From contig DVNA01000133.1 of the NCBI GenBank assembly GCA_018714665.1, positions 1 to 19,056 of the forward strand: DNA of 19,056 bases. The letters run 5' to 3'. Made by a program: the position numbers and the translations under genes. The stretch is from Candidatus Gallibacteroides avistercoris (GTDB taxonomy: Bacteria; Bacteroidota; Bacteroidia; Bacteroidales; CHK158-818). Positions 7,608-14,115 of the stretch are shown here, piece by piece; the first letter of the stretch is position 1; each line of letters starts with the position of its first letter. The notes below the pieces were generated by a model. That model did no database searches. It was not told where the DNA came from and saw only the letters and a program-made list of their open reading frames with translations.

Positions 7608-8480
7608 CTAAATACGGTCCAAGACGGTCTTCAACAGCTCCTGTATCGACCCGCGGTATTGTGTATTGACATCGTGTGCCAACCGGTTGGCTATGATGCT
7701 GCACACGGTCATGGCTCGGTGTCCCATCAACCGGGCCAGCCCCGCCAGAGCGGAACTCTCCATCTCGTAATTGGTAACCTGCAAACCGTTGTAGCGGAAC
7801 GAGGCGATCTTGGCGTTCAAATCGGGATCCGCCAGCGGAAGCCGCAACTCACGGCCCTGCGGCCCGTAAAAGCCGTTTGCCGAAATCGTCGCCCCCATCA
7901 CCATCTCTCCCTGCGAAATCTGCTCGACCAGACCGGCATCGGCATCCACCACATAAGGGGCAGCCCACAACGGCGACCAATTGACATGGCGGCAGAAAGC
8001 ATCCTCAAAAAGCAAATCGCACACCTCATTGCGGCCGGCATAAAAATTCAGAACACCGTCGAACCCGATGGATTTACGAGCAACAACGGCCGTCCCTACC
8101 GGCACATAGGGTTGCAAACCGCCCGAAGTGCCCACCCGCACCATCGTCAACCGGCGGAATTCCTCTTTTTCAGTACGGTGTATCAAATCGATGTTGGCCA
8201 AGGCATCGAGCTCGTTCAACACAATGTCGATATTGTCGGTACCGATGCCGTGCGAGAGGGCCGTAATCCGTTTTCCCCGATACCATCCCGTTACGGTATG
8301 AAACTCGCGATGGGTTACATCGCACTCTTTCTCGTCGAAAAAGGAGGCAACCATATCCACCCGGGCAGGATCGCCCATCATGATGATTTTATCGGAGAGC
8401 TGTTCGGGATGCAGATGCAGATGAAACACGGAACCGTCGTCGTTCAGGATCAACTCCGAATCGGAAAAATACTTTGCCAT
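7608..8480 (-). CDS. Uridine phosphorylase-like nucleoside phosphorylase
   Basis: A 290-residue member of the NP-I nucleoside phosphorylase family, which splits nucleosides with phosphate into free base and (deoxy)ribose 1-phosphate for salvage. Seen: the phosphate-binding GDPARV (36-41), SHGIGTDN (76-83), RVGTSGG (115-121) and the ribose-binding NYEMESSAL (237-245), where EMES is the family mark. Together these fit uridine phosphorylase better than purine enzymes. The ATG at 8480 gives MAKYFSDSEL; the open frame continues upstream to 8636 but that extension overlaps the divergent gene and has no family features. No terminator separates it from the convergent methyltransferase gene. Confidence 0.88.
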   Translation of the reverse strand: MAKYFSDSELILNDDGSVFHLHLHPEQLSDKIIMMGDPARVDMVASFFDEKECDVTHREFHTVTGWYRGKRITALSHGIGTDNIDIVLNELDALANIDLIHRTEKEEFRRLTMVRVGTSGGLQPYVPVGTAVVARKSIGFDGVLNFYAGRNEVCDLLFEDAFCRHVNWSPLWAAPYVVDADAGLVEQISQGEMVMGATISANGFYGPQGRELRLPLADPDLNAKIASFRYNGLQVTNYEMESSALAGLARLMGHRAMTVCSIIANRLAHDVNTQYRGSIQELLKTVLDRI

Positions 8481-8615
8481 AACGATATGCTTTAAAGGAT
8501 TCGTACTGCTACGAAAATACAAATTATTTGCATACAACGAAAACATATCGGTCCAAAAAACAACGCGAAAAAGCGCTTTTCGATATGGCACCGCACCCAT
8601 ATAAAGATAAAATCT

Positions 8616-8623
8616 TATATTTG
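8616..8623 (+). promoter_or_regulatory. -7 box of the restriction-modification operon
   Basis: TATATTTG matches TAnnTTTG and lies 21 nt before the ATG at 8645. No good -33 element is visible. It supports the 8645 start over ATG 8585 or TTG 8528 in the same frame. Confidence 0.5.
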
Positions 8624-8644
8624 CATATAGAAACACTCCGACTT

Positions 8645-9427
8645 ATGAACGAATGGCTCCATCGCAGCATTGAATACGCCAACAAACAAAACTATTTGGA
8701 CGATCTGTTCAATGTCTATCCCATCATTCCTTCCGGAAAGAGAAAAATAAACCCCTACATCTGGAAAGAGGTGGAACTTGCGTTCAAGGCAAAAAACAAT
8801 ACCGCACTCGTTTCTGCCCTGCTGAAACTCGAACTGTTCCCGATAAAGGACAGTTTCATCGCTTACCTGAAACACGACAAAAAGGCATTGAACCGAAATC
8901 CGGAGCTTCTGAAAAGAATCTGCGACCAATTATATGAATTGAGCCTGGATGAAATTTTCGTGAGGTGCTCCGCCCCCAAAGAGACAAACCGGCAAATAGG
9001 GCCGATGTTCAAAAAATGGGTAAATTCAGGAGCCTTGGGGTTGACTCCCGTCCCCTTGAACCTGTTTACATACAACACGGAAGATGCTATCCTCCATGCC
9101 AGCGACAAAGCCATGAAGGCTTTCGCCCAAACCTATTTAGGTTATAAACGGAAAAAAGGGCTCGATTTTCTGGCCCGTATCAACGGCCGGTACATCATTG
9201 GAGAGACCAAGTTTCTGACAGAGACGGGCGGACACCAGAATGCGCAATTTGAGGATGCCATCACTACCCTGACCCTTCCGGGTGTACAGGCCATCCAGAT
9301 AGCCATTCTCGACGGGGTTCTCTACATCCCCTCAGACAGTAAAATGTACAAAGCAATTACAAACGAGTATCAGGAACACAACATCATGAGTGCCCTCTTA
9401 CTGAAAGATTTTTTACACGCGCTATGA
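8645..9427 (+). CDS. Type II restriction endonuclease (PD-(D/E)XK type)
   Basis: A 260-residue putative restriction enzyme. Seen: a PD-(D/E)XK-like core, KGLDFLARINGRYIIGETKF (171-190), with Asp174 and the Glu187-Thr-Lys189 pair, followed by a GGHQNAQFEDA block (195-205) as in several type II nucleases. A helix-rich N-terminal half of about 140 residues probably does recognition or dimerisation. Its TGA overlaps the methyltransferase ATG as ATGA (9424-9427), tying the two together. Family assignment beyond this fold is not secure; I would look first at Tsp45I-like families. The recognition sequence cannot be read. The start at 8645 is chosen from the upstream -7 box; the same frame is open to 8528, giving up to 299 residues. 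The N-terminal part is more AT rich than neighbouring genes. Confidence 0.78.
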   Translation: MNEWLHRSIEYANKQNYLDDLFNVYPIIPSGKRKINPYIWKEVELAFKAKNNTALVSALLKLELFPIKDSFIAYLKHDKKALNRNPELLKRICDQLYELSLDEIFVRCSAPKETNRQIGPMFKKWVNSGALGLTPVPLNLFTYNTEDAILHASDKAMKAFAQTYLGYKRKKGLDFLARINGRYIIGETKFLTETGGHQNAQFEDAITTLTLPGVQAIQIAILDGVLYIPSDSKMYKAITNEYQEHNIMSALLLKDFLHAL

Positions 9428-10449
9428 AGAACCTGATTATTCAAGGGGAAAATATCGGTGGATTGAACTATCTGCTGAACCACGGCTTCAAGGAGGCCAT
9501 CGATTTGATCTACGTCGATCCACCCTTTGCTACGGGTTCGGACTTTCTCGTCTCCGAAGGACGGACATCTACCGTCAGCAACTCCAAATCGGGAAGAGTG
9601 GCCTATACCGACAAAGTAACCGGAAACGCCTTTATAAAAGATATCCGGGAGCGGATGATACTGGCCAAGGAGCTGTTGTCGGCCCGAGGTTCTATATACC
9701 TGCACACCGATTACAAAATAGGGCACTACCTGAAAGTGATGATGGACGGGGTTTTCGGTATCGACCATTTCCGCAACGACATCACCCGAATCAAGTGCAA
9801 CCCCAAAAACTTCAAACGCACCGGATACGGCAACATAAAGGATATGATTCTTTTCTACTCAAAAGGAGACAAGCCCATCTGGCATGAGCCCAAGGAGCCC
9901 TATTCGCCAGGAGACATCGAAAGACTGTACCCCAAAACAGACCGTTATGGGAGACGCTATACGACCGTCCCGATCCATGCACCGGGCGAAGCCCTGCATC
10001 CCCTCCCCTTCAAAGGGAATTATCCCCCCGCAGGGAGGCACTGGCGGACGGATGTAGCCACCTTGGAACAGTGGGACAACGAAGGGTTGATAGAATGGTC
10101 TCCAACGGGTAATCCGCGCAAAATAGTCTATGCCGATGAGAAAGAAGGTAAAAGGATACAAGACATATGGACATTCAAAGACCCCGCCTATCCGGTATAT
10201 CCGACAGAGAAAAATGCCGACCTGCTGGATTTGATCATCCGTACCTCATCGAACCAGGGCAGCATCGTACTCGATTTCTACTGCGGCAGCGGTACCACGC
10301 TGAAAGCCGCCGCTCAAAACGGCCGGAAATGGATCGGCATAGACCAGTCGGAGATAGCAATAGAGGCGACAAAAACGAAAATGGAAAGTTTCCGCCCCTA
10401 TCGTTTTATCGACCTGAACAAACCGGAAGCATCATCAAACACACCTTAA
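9424..10449 (+). CDS. Beta-class DNA methyltransferase of the R-M pair
   Basis: A 341-residue site-specific amino-methyltransferase (N6-adenine or N4-cytosine) that should protect the host's copies of the site cut by the preceding nuclease. Seen: catalytic motif IV DPPF (32-35) near the N terminus and the S-adenosylmethionine motif I DFYCGSGTT (284-292) near the C terminus, followed by WIGIDQSE (303-310). Catalytic motif first is the beta-class order. The central 120-250 region, including CNPKNFKRTGYGNIKD (125-140), should hold the target-recognition part. DPPF rather than SPPY favours adenine methylation, but this is inference. It overlaps the nuclease gene by 4 nt, and the exported EEP-family gene begins 12 nt after its stop. 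Confidence 0.9.
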   Translation: MKNLIIQGENIGGLNYLLNHGFKEAIDLIYVDPPFATGSDFLVSEGRTSTVSNSKSGRVAYTDKVTGNAFIKDIRERMILAKELLSARGSIYLHTDYKIGHYLKVMMDGVFGIDHFRNDITRIKCNPKNFKRTGYGNIKDMILFYSKGDKPIWHEPKEPYSPGDIERLYPKTDRYGRRYTTVPIHAPGEALHPLPFKGNYPPAGRHWRTDVATLEQWDNEGLIEWSPTGNPRKIVYADEKEGKRIQDIWTFKDPAYPVYPTEKNADLLDLIIRTSSNQGSIVLDFYCGSGTTLKAAAQNGRKWIGIDQSEIAIEATKTKMESFRPYRFIDLNKPEASSNTP

Positions 10450-10461
10450 AATAACACAACA

Positions 10462-11382
10462 ATGAAAAAAATTATTCTTACATTCATCGTCGTGCTGTGT
10501 ACAGGCCTCGGCATAGAGGCCCAACAGCTGAATGTCGCCACCTACAACCTGCGCAACGCCAACCGGGGCGACTCGACCAACGGAAACGGCTGGGGACAAC
10601 GCTATCCGGTCATTGCCGACCTGGTACAGTTTCACGATTTCGACATCTTCGGTACACAAGAGTGTAAACACCACCAATTGGAAGATTTGACCCAAGCCAT
10701 GCCCCAATACGCATATATCGGCATCGGCCGCGACGACGGGAAACAGGCAGGGGAATACTCGGCCATCTTCTACAAGAAAGACAAATTCAAGGTGCTGGAC
10801 CACGGCGACTTCTGGTTATCGACCGACACAAGCCGTCCGAACAAAGGATGGGACGCCGCCCTGCCCCGCATCTGTACCTGGGGTATCTTCAAAGAAAAGA
10901 AGAGCGGCTTTACATTCATGTTCTTCAACCTGCACATGGACCATGTCGGCGTAGAGGCCCGCAAAGAGAGTGCCAAACTCATCTTGGCCAAAATCAAAGA
11001 GACCGGCGGGAAACTTCCGGTTATCCTGACCGGCGACTTCAACGTAGATCAGACAAACGAAAGCTACCTGCTGCTCCACGATTCGGGTATCCTGCGCGAC
11101 TCGTACGAAGCGGCCCAGTTCCGCTATGCCACCAACGGGACATTCAACAGCTTCAACCCCAACCTGAAAACAGATAGCCGCATAGACCACGTATTTATCA
11201 GCAAACAGTTTACCGTAAAAAAATATGGTGTGCTGACCGACACCTACCGTTCAGAAGTTTCGGAAAGCCAGAAGGAGATCAAATCGGGTAACTTCCCCAA
11301 AGAGGTATCCCTGCACAAATACCAGGCCCGTACTCCGTCGGACCACTTCCCGGTAATGGTTGTACTCACTTACAAAAAATAG
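10462..11382 (+). CDS. Exported endonuclease/exonuclease/phosphatase-fold hydrolase
   Basis: A 306-residue secreted enzyme of the EEP (DNase I-like) superfamily, which includes nucleases, sphingomyelinases and phosphoesterases. Seen: a signal peptide with likely cut after IEA (residue 20), then the metal and catalytic motifs in order: TYNLRN with Asn29, GTQECK with Glu67, NLHMDH with His158, TGDFNVD with Asp192 and Asn194, RIDHVF with Asp242, and SDHFPV with Asp294-His295. All active-site residues are present. Substrate is unknown; homologues in Bacteroidales are usually left as family proteins. It starts 12 nt after the methyltransferase stop, so it may be read from the R-M promoter, but its export argues against a role in the R-M system. 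Confidence 0.87.
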   Translation: MKKIILTFIVVLCTGLGIEAQQLNVATYNLRNANRGDSTNGNGWGQRYPVIADLVQFHDFDIFGTQECKHHQLEDLTQAMPQYAYIGIGRDDGKQAGEYSAIFYKKDKFKVLDHGDFWLSTDTSRPNKGWDAALPRICTWGIFKEKKSGFTFMFFNLHMDHVGVEARKESAKLILAKIKETGGKLPVILTGDFNVDQTNESYLLLHDSGILRDSYEAAQFRYATNGTFNSFNPNLKTDSRIDHVFISKQFTVKKYGVLTDTYRSEVSESQKEIKSGNFPKEVSLHKYQARTPSDHFPVMVVLTYKK

Positions 11383-11408
11383 CCTTGTAAAAAGTGATTC
11401 CTGAACGA

Positions 11409-11450
11409 GGGCGGCCTAACCATCTGTCGGTTGAGCCGCCCCTTTTTTTT
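11409..11450 (+). terminator. Intrinsic terminator after the EEP gene
   Basis: GGGCGGC (11409-11415) pairs with GCCGCCC (11435-11441). An inner 5-bp extension (TAACC with GGTTG, one G-U pair) lies around a 7-nt loop, and eight Ts follow (11443-11450). Confidence 0.93.
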
Positions 11451-11504
11451 GGAGGGGGGGACAACAACCAGAAAACAGTTCTGCTCTCCCGGTTTTGGCC
11501 GGCA

Positions 11505-11536
11505 TTTGTTTCGGACAAAAATAATCCGTACGTTTG
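11505..11536 (+). promoter_or_regulatory. Promoter of nhaC
   Basis: TTTG at 11505-11508, a 20-nt spacer, then TACGTTTG at 11529-11536: a full match to the Bacteroidota promoter pattern, 19 nt before the ATG. It fixes the start of nhaC at 11556, since the longer open frame from 11394 would run through the terminator and promoter. Confidence 0.85.
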
Positions 11537-11542
11537 TACGGA
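11525..11542. promoter_or_regulatory. Perfect inverted repeat over the nhaC -7 box, possible operator
   Basis: TCCGTAC-GTTT-GTACGGA is a 7-bp-armed inverted repeat that spans the whole -7 element. The position suits a repressor site or a 5' UTR hairpin; no regulator gene is next to it. Confidence 0.45.
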
Positions 11543-11555
11543 AATTTATGGACGT

Positions 11556-12836
11556 ATGAAAATAGACAAAGGTCTTATCGCGCTCTCCCCCCTGTTGGTC
11601 TTTTTGGGAGTATATCTGATTACCTCCCTGTGTATAAACGACTTCTACAAGATGCCCATATCCGTAGCATTTTTAATCTCGTCTGTTTATGCCGTTGCCA
11701 TTACCCGGGGAATATCGATAAACAAACGGATAGAAATCTTCTCGGAAGGAGCTTCTGAAAAGAACATTGTCCTGATGATCTGGATCTTCATCCTGGCAGG
11801 AGCTTTCGCTCAGGCAGCCAAAACGATGGGTGCCATCGATGCAGCGGTCAACCTGACCCTCTCCATCCTGCCCGGTAATTTACTGTTGGCCGGGATTTTT
11901 GTCGCCTCCTGCTTCGTCTCTTTTTCCATCGGCACTTCGGTAGGAACAATCGTTGCCCTGACACCGGTAGCCGTAGGCATTGCCGAACATACCGGTATCG
12001 AGATTCCCTTTATCGTGGCTGTCGTTACCGGAGGGGCCTTTTTCGGCGACAACCTCTCATTCATCTCCGACACCACCATCGCCGCCACCCGTACGCAAAG
12101 CTGTACCATGCGCGACAAATTCAAGGTCAATTTCCTGATTGTGGTCCCGGCGGCGGCCATCGTATTTTTGATTTACGTCTTTGCCGGGGCCGATATGCCA
12201 GTATCGGAAAGCCACGGAGAGATCGAATGGCTGAAAATAGTTCCCTACTTGGCCGTTATCGGATGTGCCATGGCCGGCATCAACGTCGCCACGGTATTGA
12301 TTATCGGTATCGTATTATGCGCCATAATCGGCCTATACAGCGGGAGTTTCGACTTTTTCGGATGTGTCGGAGCCATGGGAGAAGGTATCTCCGGAATGGG
12401 CGAACTGATTATCATTACGCTCATGGCCGGAGGGATGCTCGAAATGATTCGCGTAAACGGAGGTATCGACTGCATCATACGGCTATTGACGCGGAACGTT
12501 TCGTCCAAACGGGGCGGAGAACTGAGCATAGCCCTGCTGGTGAGCCTGACAAACTGCTGTACGGCCAACAATACGGTAGCCATCATTACCGTCGGCTCGA
12601 TTGCCAAAAAAATCGCCGGCAAATACGGCATAGACCCCCGGAAAGCCGCCAGTATTCTCGATACCTTCTCCTGCCTGATACAAGGTATCATCCCCTATGG
12701 AGCCCAGATACTGACGGCGTCGGAACTGGCCGGCATATCGCCCCTCTCCATTATTACATACTTGTATTATCCCTTCTTGATGGGAGCTTTCGCACTGTTA
12801 TCCATCCTGTTGCGGTTCCCCCGGAAATATTCGTAG
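11556..12836 (+). CDS. nhaC: Na+/H+ antiporter, NhaC family
   Basis: A 426-residue inner-membrane transporter with about 11-12 hydrophobic segments. Seen: the NhaC-family signature region GTSVGTIVALTPV, then GAFFGDNLSFISDTTIAATRTQ (about residues 164-185, split as GAFFGDNLSF and ISDTTIAATRTQ), where the conserved FGD-x-x-S-x-ISDTT lines the transport path. A later NCCTANNTVAI (near 331-341) and QGIIPYGAQ (near 376-384) match the repeated half. NhaC proteins exchange Na+ for H+, sometimes with organic acids such as malate or lactate, so the true substrate is open. The start is set by the promoter 5' of it. It is transcribed alone; no terminator was seen before the aromatic operon promoter. Confidence 0.9.
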   Translation: MKIDKGLIALSPLLVFLGVYLITSLCINDFYKMPISVAFLISSVYAVAITRGISINKRIEIFSEGASEKNIVLMIWIFILAGAFAQAAKTMGAIDAAVNLTLSILPGNLLLAGIFVASCFVSFSIGTSVGTIVALTPVAVGIAEHTGIEIPFIVAVVTGGAFFGDNLSFISDTTIAATRTQSCTMRDKFKVNFLIVVPAAAIVFLIYVFAGADMPVSESHGEIEWLKIVPYLAVIGCAMAGINVATVLIIGIVLCAIIGLYSGSFDFFGCVGAMGEGISGMGELIIITLMAGGMLEMIRVNGGIDCIIRLLTRNVSSKRGGELSIALLVSLTNCCTANNTVAIITVGSIAKKIAGKYGIDPRKAASILDTFSCLIQGIIPYGAQILTASELAGISPLSIITYLYYPFLMGAFALLSILLRFPRKYS

Positions 12837-12881
12837 GAACCCGATCCTAAAAAAACAACACAAAAAAAAATTCGATTTTAT

Positions 12882-12911
12882 TTTGCAAATAAAAACTATT
12901 CGTTACATTTG
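12882..12911 (+). promoter_or_regulatory. Promoter of the aromatic amino-acid operon leader
   Basis: TTTG at 12882-12885 is followed after 18 nt by TACATTTG at 12904-12911, a full -7 match. Transcription would start near 12917, about 27 nt before the first leader peptide. No second promoter was seen between the two attenuators. Confidence 0.75.
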
Positions 12912-12943
12912 CACCGTGAAATACGAATTACACAAACCGAAGA

Positions 12944-13006
12944 ATGAAAAATTTTAGCTTTGCATATTACTTCTTTTTTTACTTTTACTTTTACGGCAAA
13001 AAGTGA
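12944..13006 (+). CDS. Phe/Tyr-rich attenuator leader peptide 1
   Basis: A 20-residue peptide, MKNFSFAYYFFFYFYFYGKK, followed by TGA. Twelve of 20 residues are Phe (7) or Tyr (5), with ten of them in the stretch 8-17. The stop lies directly before an antiterminator arm (13007-13018), so a ribosome that reaches the stop would cover that arm, while one stalled for lack of charged tRNA-Phe or tRNA-Tyr would leave it free. This is the design of pheL-type leader peptides known from enterobacteria. It sits upstream of pheA and tyrA, whose products are needed for the same two amino acids. The ATG has only a weak purine-rich stretch (ACCGAAGA) before it. Confidence 0.92.
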   Translation: MKNFSFAYYFFFYFYFYGKK

Positions 13007-13067
13007 GACGGGGTTTTATGTAGTAAAGTTAAAAACAAAGATATTTTAAGCGATTTAAAATCCCGTC
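13007..13067 (+). promoter_or_regulatory. Antiterminator 1 of the phe/tyr leader
   Basis: GACGGGGTTTTA (13007-13018) can pair along 12 bp, with one G-U, to TAAAATCCCGTC (13056-13067). The second segment is the 5' arm of terminator 1, so the two structures exclude each other. The intervening loop is 37 nt. Confidence 0.85.
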
Positions 13068-13088
13068 CGAAACGACGGGATTTTTTTT
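13057..13088 (+). terminator. Attenuator terminator 1
   Basis: AAAATCCCGTC (13057-13067) pairs with GACGGGATTTT (13074-13084) around a CGAAAC loop, and the T run continues to 13088. It lies between leader peptides 1 and 2 and would stop transcription when leader 1 is translated without stalling. Confidence 0.93.
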
Positions 13089-13104
13089 ATACCTTACGGT
13101 TGAT

Positions 13105-13203
13105 ATGAAAACGAACGAACGATTTTTCTTTTATTACTTTTTTTACTTTATGCCAATCATAAGGTGGGATGTCGATATGCGTAAAATGAACCGAAAATAT
13201 TGA
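13105..13203 (+). CDS. Phe/Tyr-rich attenuator leader peptide 2
   Basis: A 32-residue frame beginning MKTNER, then FFFYYFFYF (7-15), then MPIIRWDVDMRKMNRKY to a TGA at 13201. The Phe/Tyr run is as dense as in leader 1, and the run ends 13 nt before the antiterminator arm at 13163. Unlike leader 1, the in-frame stop is 31 nt beyond the arm. In the +1 frame a TAA (13160-13162) stands immediately before the arm, the same place as the stop of leader 1. A one-base difference, for example in the seven-T run at 13138-13144, would restore that layout, so the tail after residue 15 may not be the native peptide. No Shine-Dalgarno is visible. Confidence 0.8.
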   Translation: MKTNERFFFYYFFYFMPIIRWDVDMRKMNRKY

Positions 13204-13218
13204 AATTATAATCCCACC
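13163..13218 (+). promoter_or_regulatory. Antiterminator 2 of the phe/tyr leader
   Basis: GGTGGGAT (13163-13170) is an exact complement of ATCCCACC (13211-13218), which contains most of the 5' arm of terminator 2. The loop is 40 nt, close to the 37 nt of antiterminator 1. Confidence 0.75.
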
Positions 13219-13244
13219 GTTGTAATGACGAGTGGGATTTTTTT
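13210..13244 (+). terminator. Attenuator terminator 2
   Basis: AATCCCAC (13210-13217) pairs with GTGGGATT (13232-13239), with a further CGT/ACG inner helix (13218-13220 with 13228-13230, A13231 bulged), and Ts run to 13244. It ends 13 nt before the pheA ATG. Confidence 0.92.
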
Positions 13245-13257
13245 AATACCCCAAAAA

Positions 13258-14115
13258 ATGAAACGAGTAGCTATACAAGGTATTGCGGGATGTTACCACG
13301 AGGTAGCCGCACGAAACTATTTTAAAGAAGAGGAGATTGCCATCGAGCCGTGTCCCACCTTCGCCCACATATTCAAGGCCATGAGTAAAGACGACACTCT
13401 GCTGGGAGTAATGGCCATCGAAAACACCATAGCGGGTAGCCTGCTGCAAAATCACGAACTGTTACGCAAAAGCGACGTGTGCATCGTCGGTGAATACAAA
13501 CTGCGTATCTCCCACTCGTTGGCCGCTCTGCCGGACGAAACGATGGAAGATATTACCGAAATAAATTCACACCCCATCGCATTGATGCAGTGCGAAGAGT
13601 TTCTGGATGAATTTCCCAAGATAAAGATTGTAGAAAAGGGAGACACGGCATTAAGTGCCCGCGAGATTGCCGAGAAACAGCTAAAAGGACACGCTGCCAT
13701 TTGCAGCAAATTCGCCGCCCAACTATACGGTCTCAAAACGTTGGCAGAAGGCATCGAAACCAACAAACGCAACTTTACCCGTTTTTTGATTCTGGCCGAC
13801 AGCTGGCAAAAAGAAAATCTGGTACAAGAGTCGGACATCAACAAATCATCACTGGTTTTCAGCCTGCCCCACTCCCAGGGAAGCCTGTCGAAAGTATTGA
13901 CCATCCTCTCCTTCTACGACATCAACCTGACTAAGATACAATCGCTTCCTATCATCGGCAGAGAATGGGAATACCGGTTCTACATAGATGTTTCATTCAA
14001 CAATTTCAACCGTTACCGCCAATCTCTGGAAGCCATCAAACCGTTAATCAAAGATTTCAAAATATTAGGAGAATATGCAGAAGCACCCTACAACCTCGAA
14101 AATACAGCCCGCTAA
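13258..14115 (+). CDS. pheA: Prephenate dehydratase
   Basis: A 285-residue monofunctional enzyme that turns prephenate into phenylpyruvate, the last step before transamination to phenylalanine. Seen: the catalytic domain with GIAGCYHEVAA (8-18), IENTIAGS (54-61) and NFTRF (172-176), where Thr174 belongs to the catalytic TRF motif, and an ACT domain from about 198, SLVFSLPHSQGSLSKVL onwards. The ACT segment reads KIQSLPI (226-232), where E. coli-type enzymes have ESRP, the Phe-binding motif. The start is the ATG at 13258; the in-frame ATG at 13225 lies inside the loop of terminator 2. No chorismate mutase domain is attached; that activity is fused to the DAHP synthase two genes later. Its end overlaps the aminotransferase by 41 nt. 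Confidence 0.95.
   Translation: MKRVAIQGIAGCYHEVAARNYFKEEEIAIEPCPTFAHIFKAMSKDDTLLGVMAIENTIAGSLLQNHELLRKSDVCIVGEYKLRISHSLAALPDETMEDITEINSHPIALMQCEEFLDEFPKIKIVEKGDTALSAREIAEKQLKGHAAICSKFAAQLYGLKTLAEGIETNKRNFTRFLILADSWQKENLVQESDINKSSLVFSLPHSQGSLSKVLTILSFYDINLTKIQSLPIIGREWEYRFYIDVSFNNFNRYRQSLEAIKPLIKDFKILGEYAEAPYNLENTAR

Noticed and set aside
7659..8495. Plus-strand open frame of 278 codons opposite the phosphorylase gene
   Set aside because: It is the mirror of the nucleoside phosphorylase coding frame; the His/Gln-rich translation fits no family.
8528..8644. TTG or ATG starts upstream in the nuclease frame
   Set aside because: The TATATTTG box at 8616-8623 lies inside this stretch, so transcripts probably begin after it. 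The choice is not certain.
11394..11555. Longer N terminus for nhaC
   Set aside because: This stretch holds the EEP terminator and the nhaC promoter, so it cannot be coding.
12227..12850. A 207-codon open frame inside nhaC
   Set aside because: An Arg/His-rich shadow frame of a clear membrane transporter gene.
12944..13203. The Phe/Tyr-rich short frames as chance T-rich sequence
   Set aside because: Rejected as an explanation, because each has an ATG, a stop, a following terminator and an exactly complementary competing arm, upstream of Phe/Tyr synthesis genes.
13225..13257. Upstream in-frame ATG as the pheA start
   Set aside because: It lies in the loop of terminator 2 and would add 11 residues (MTSGIFLIPQK) coded by the terminator stem; the family N terminus begins at 13258.
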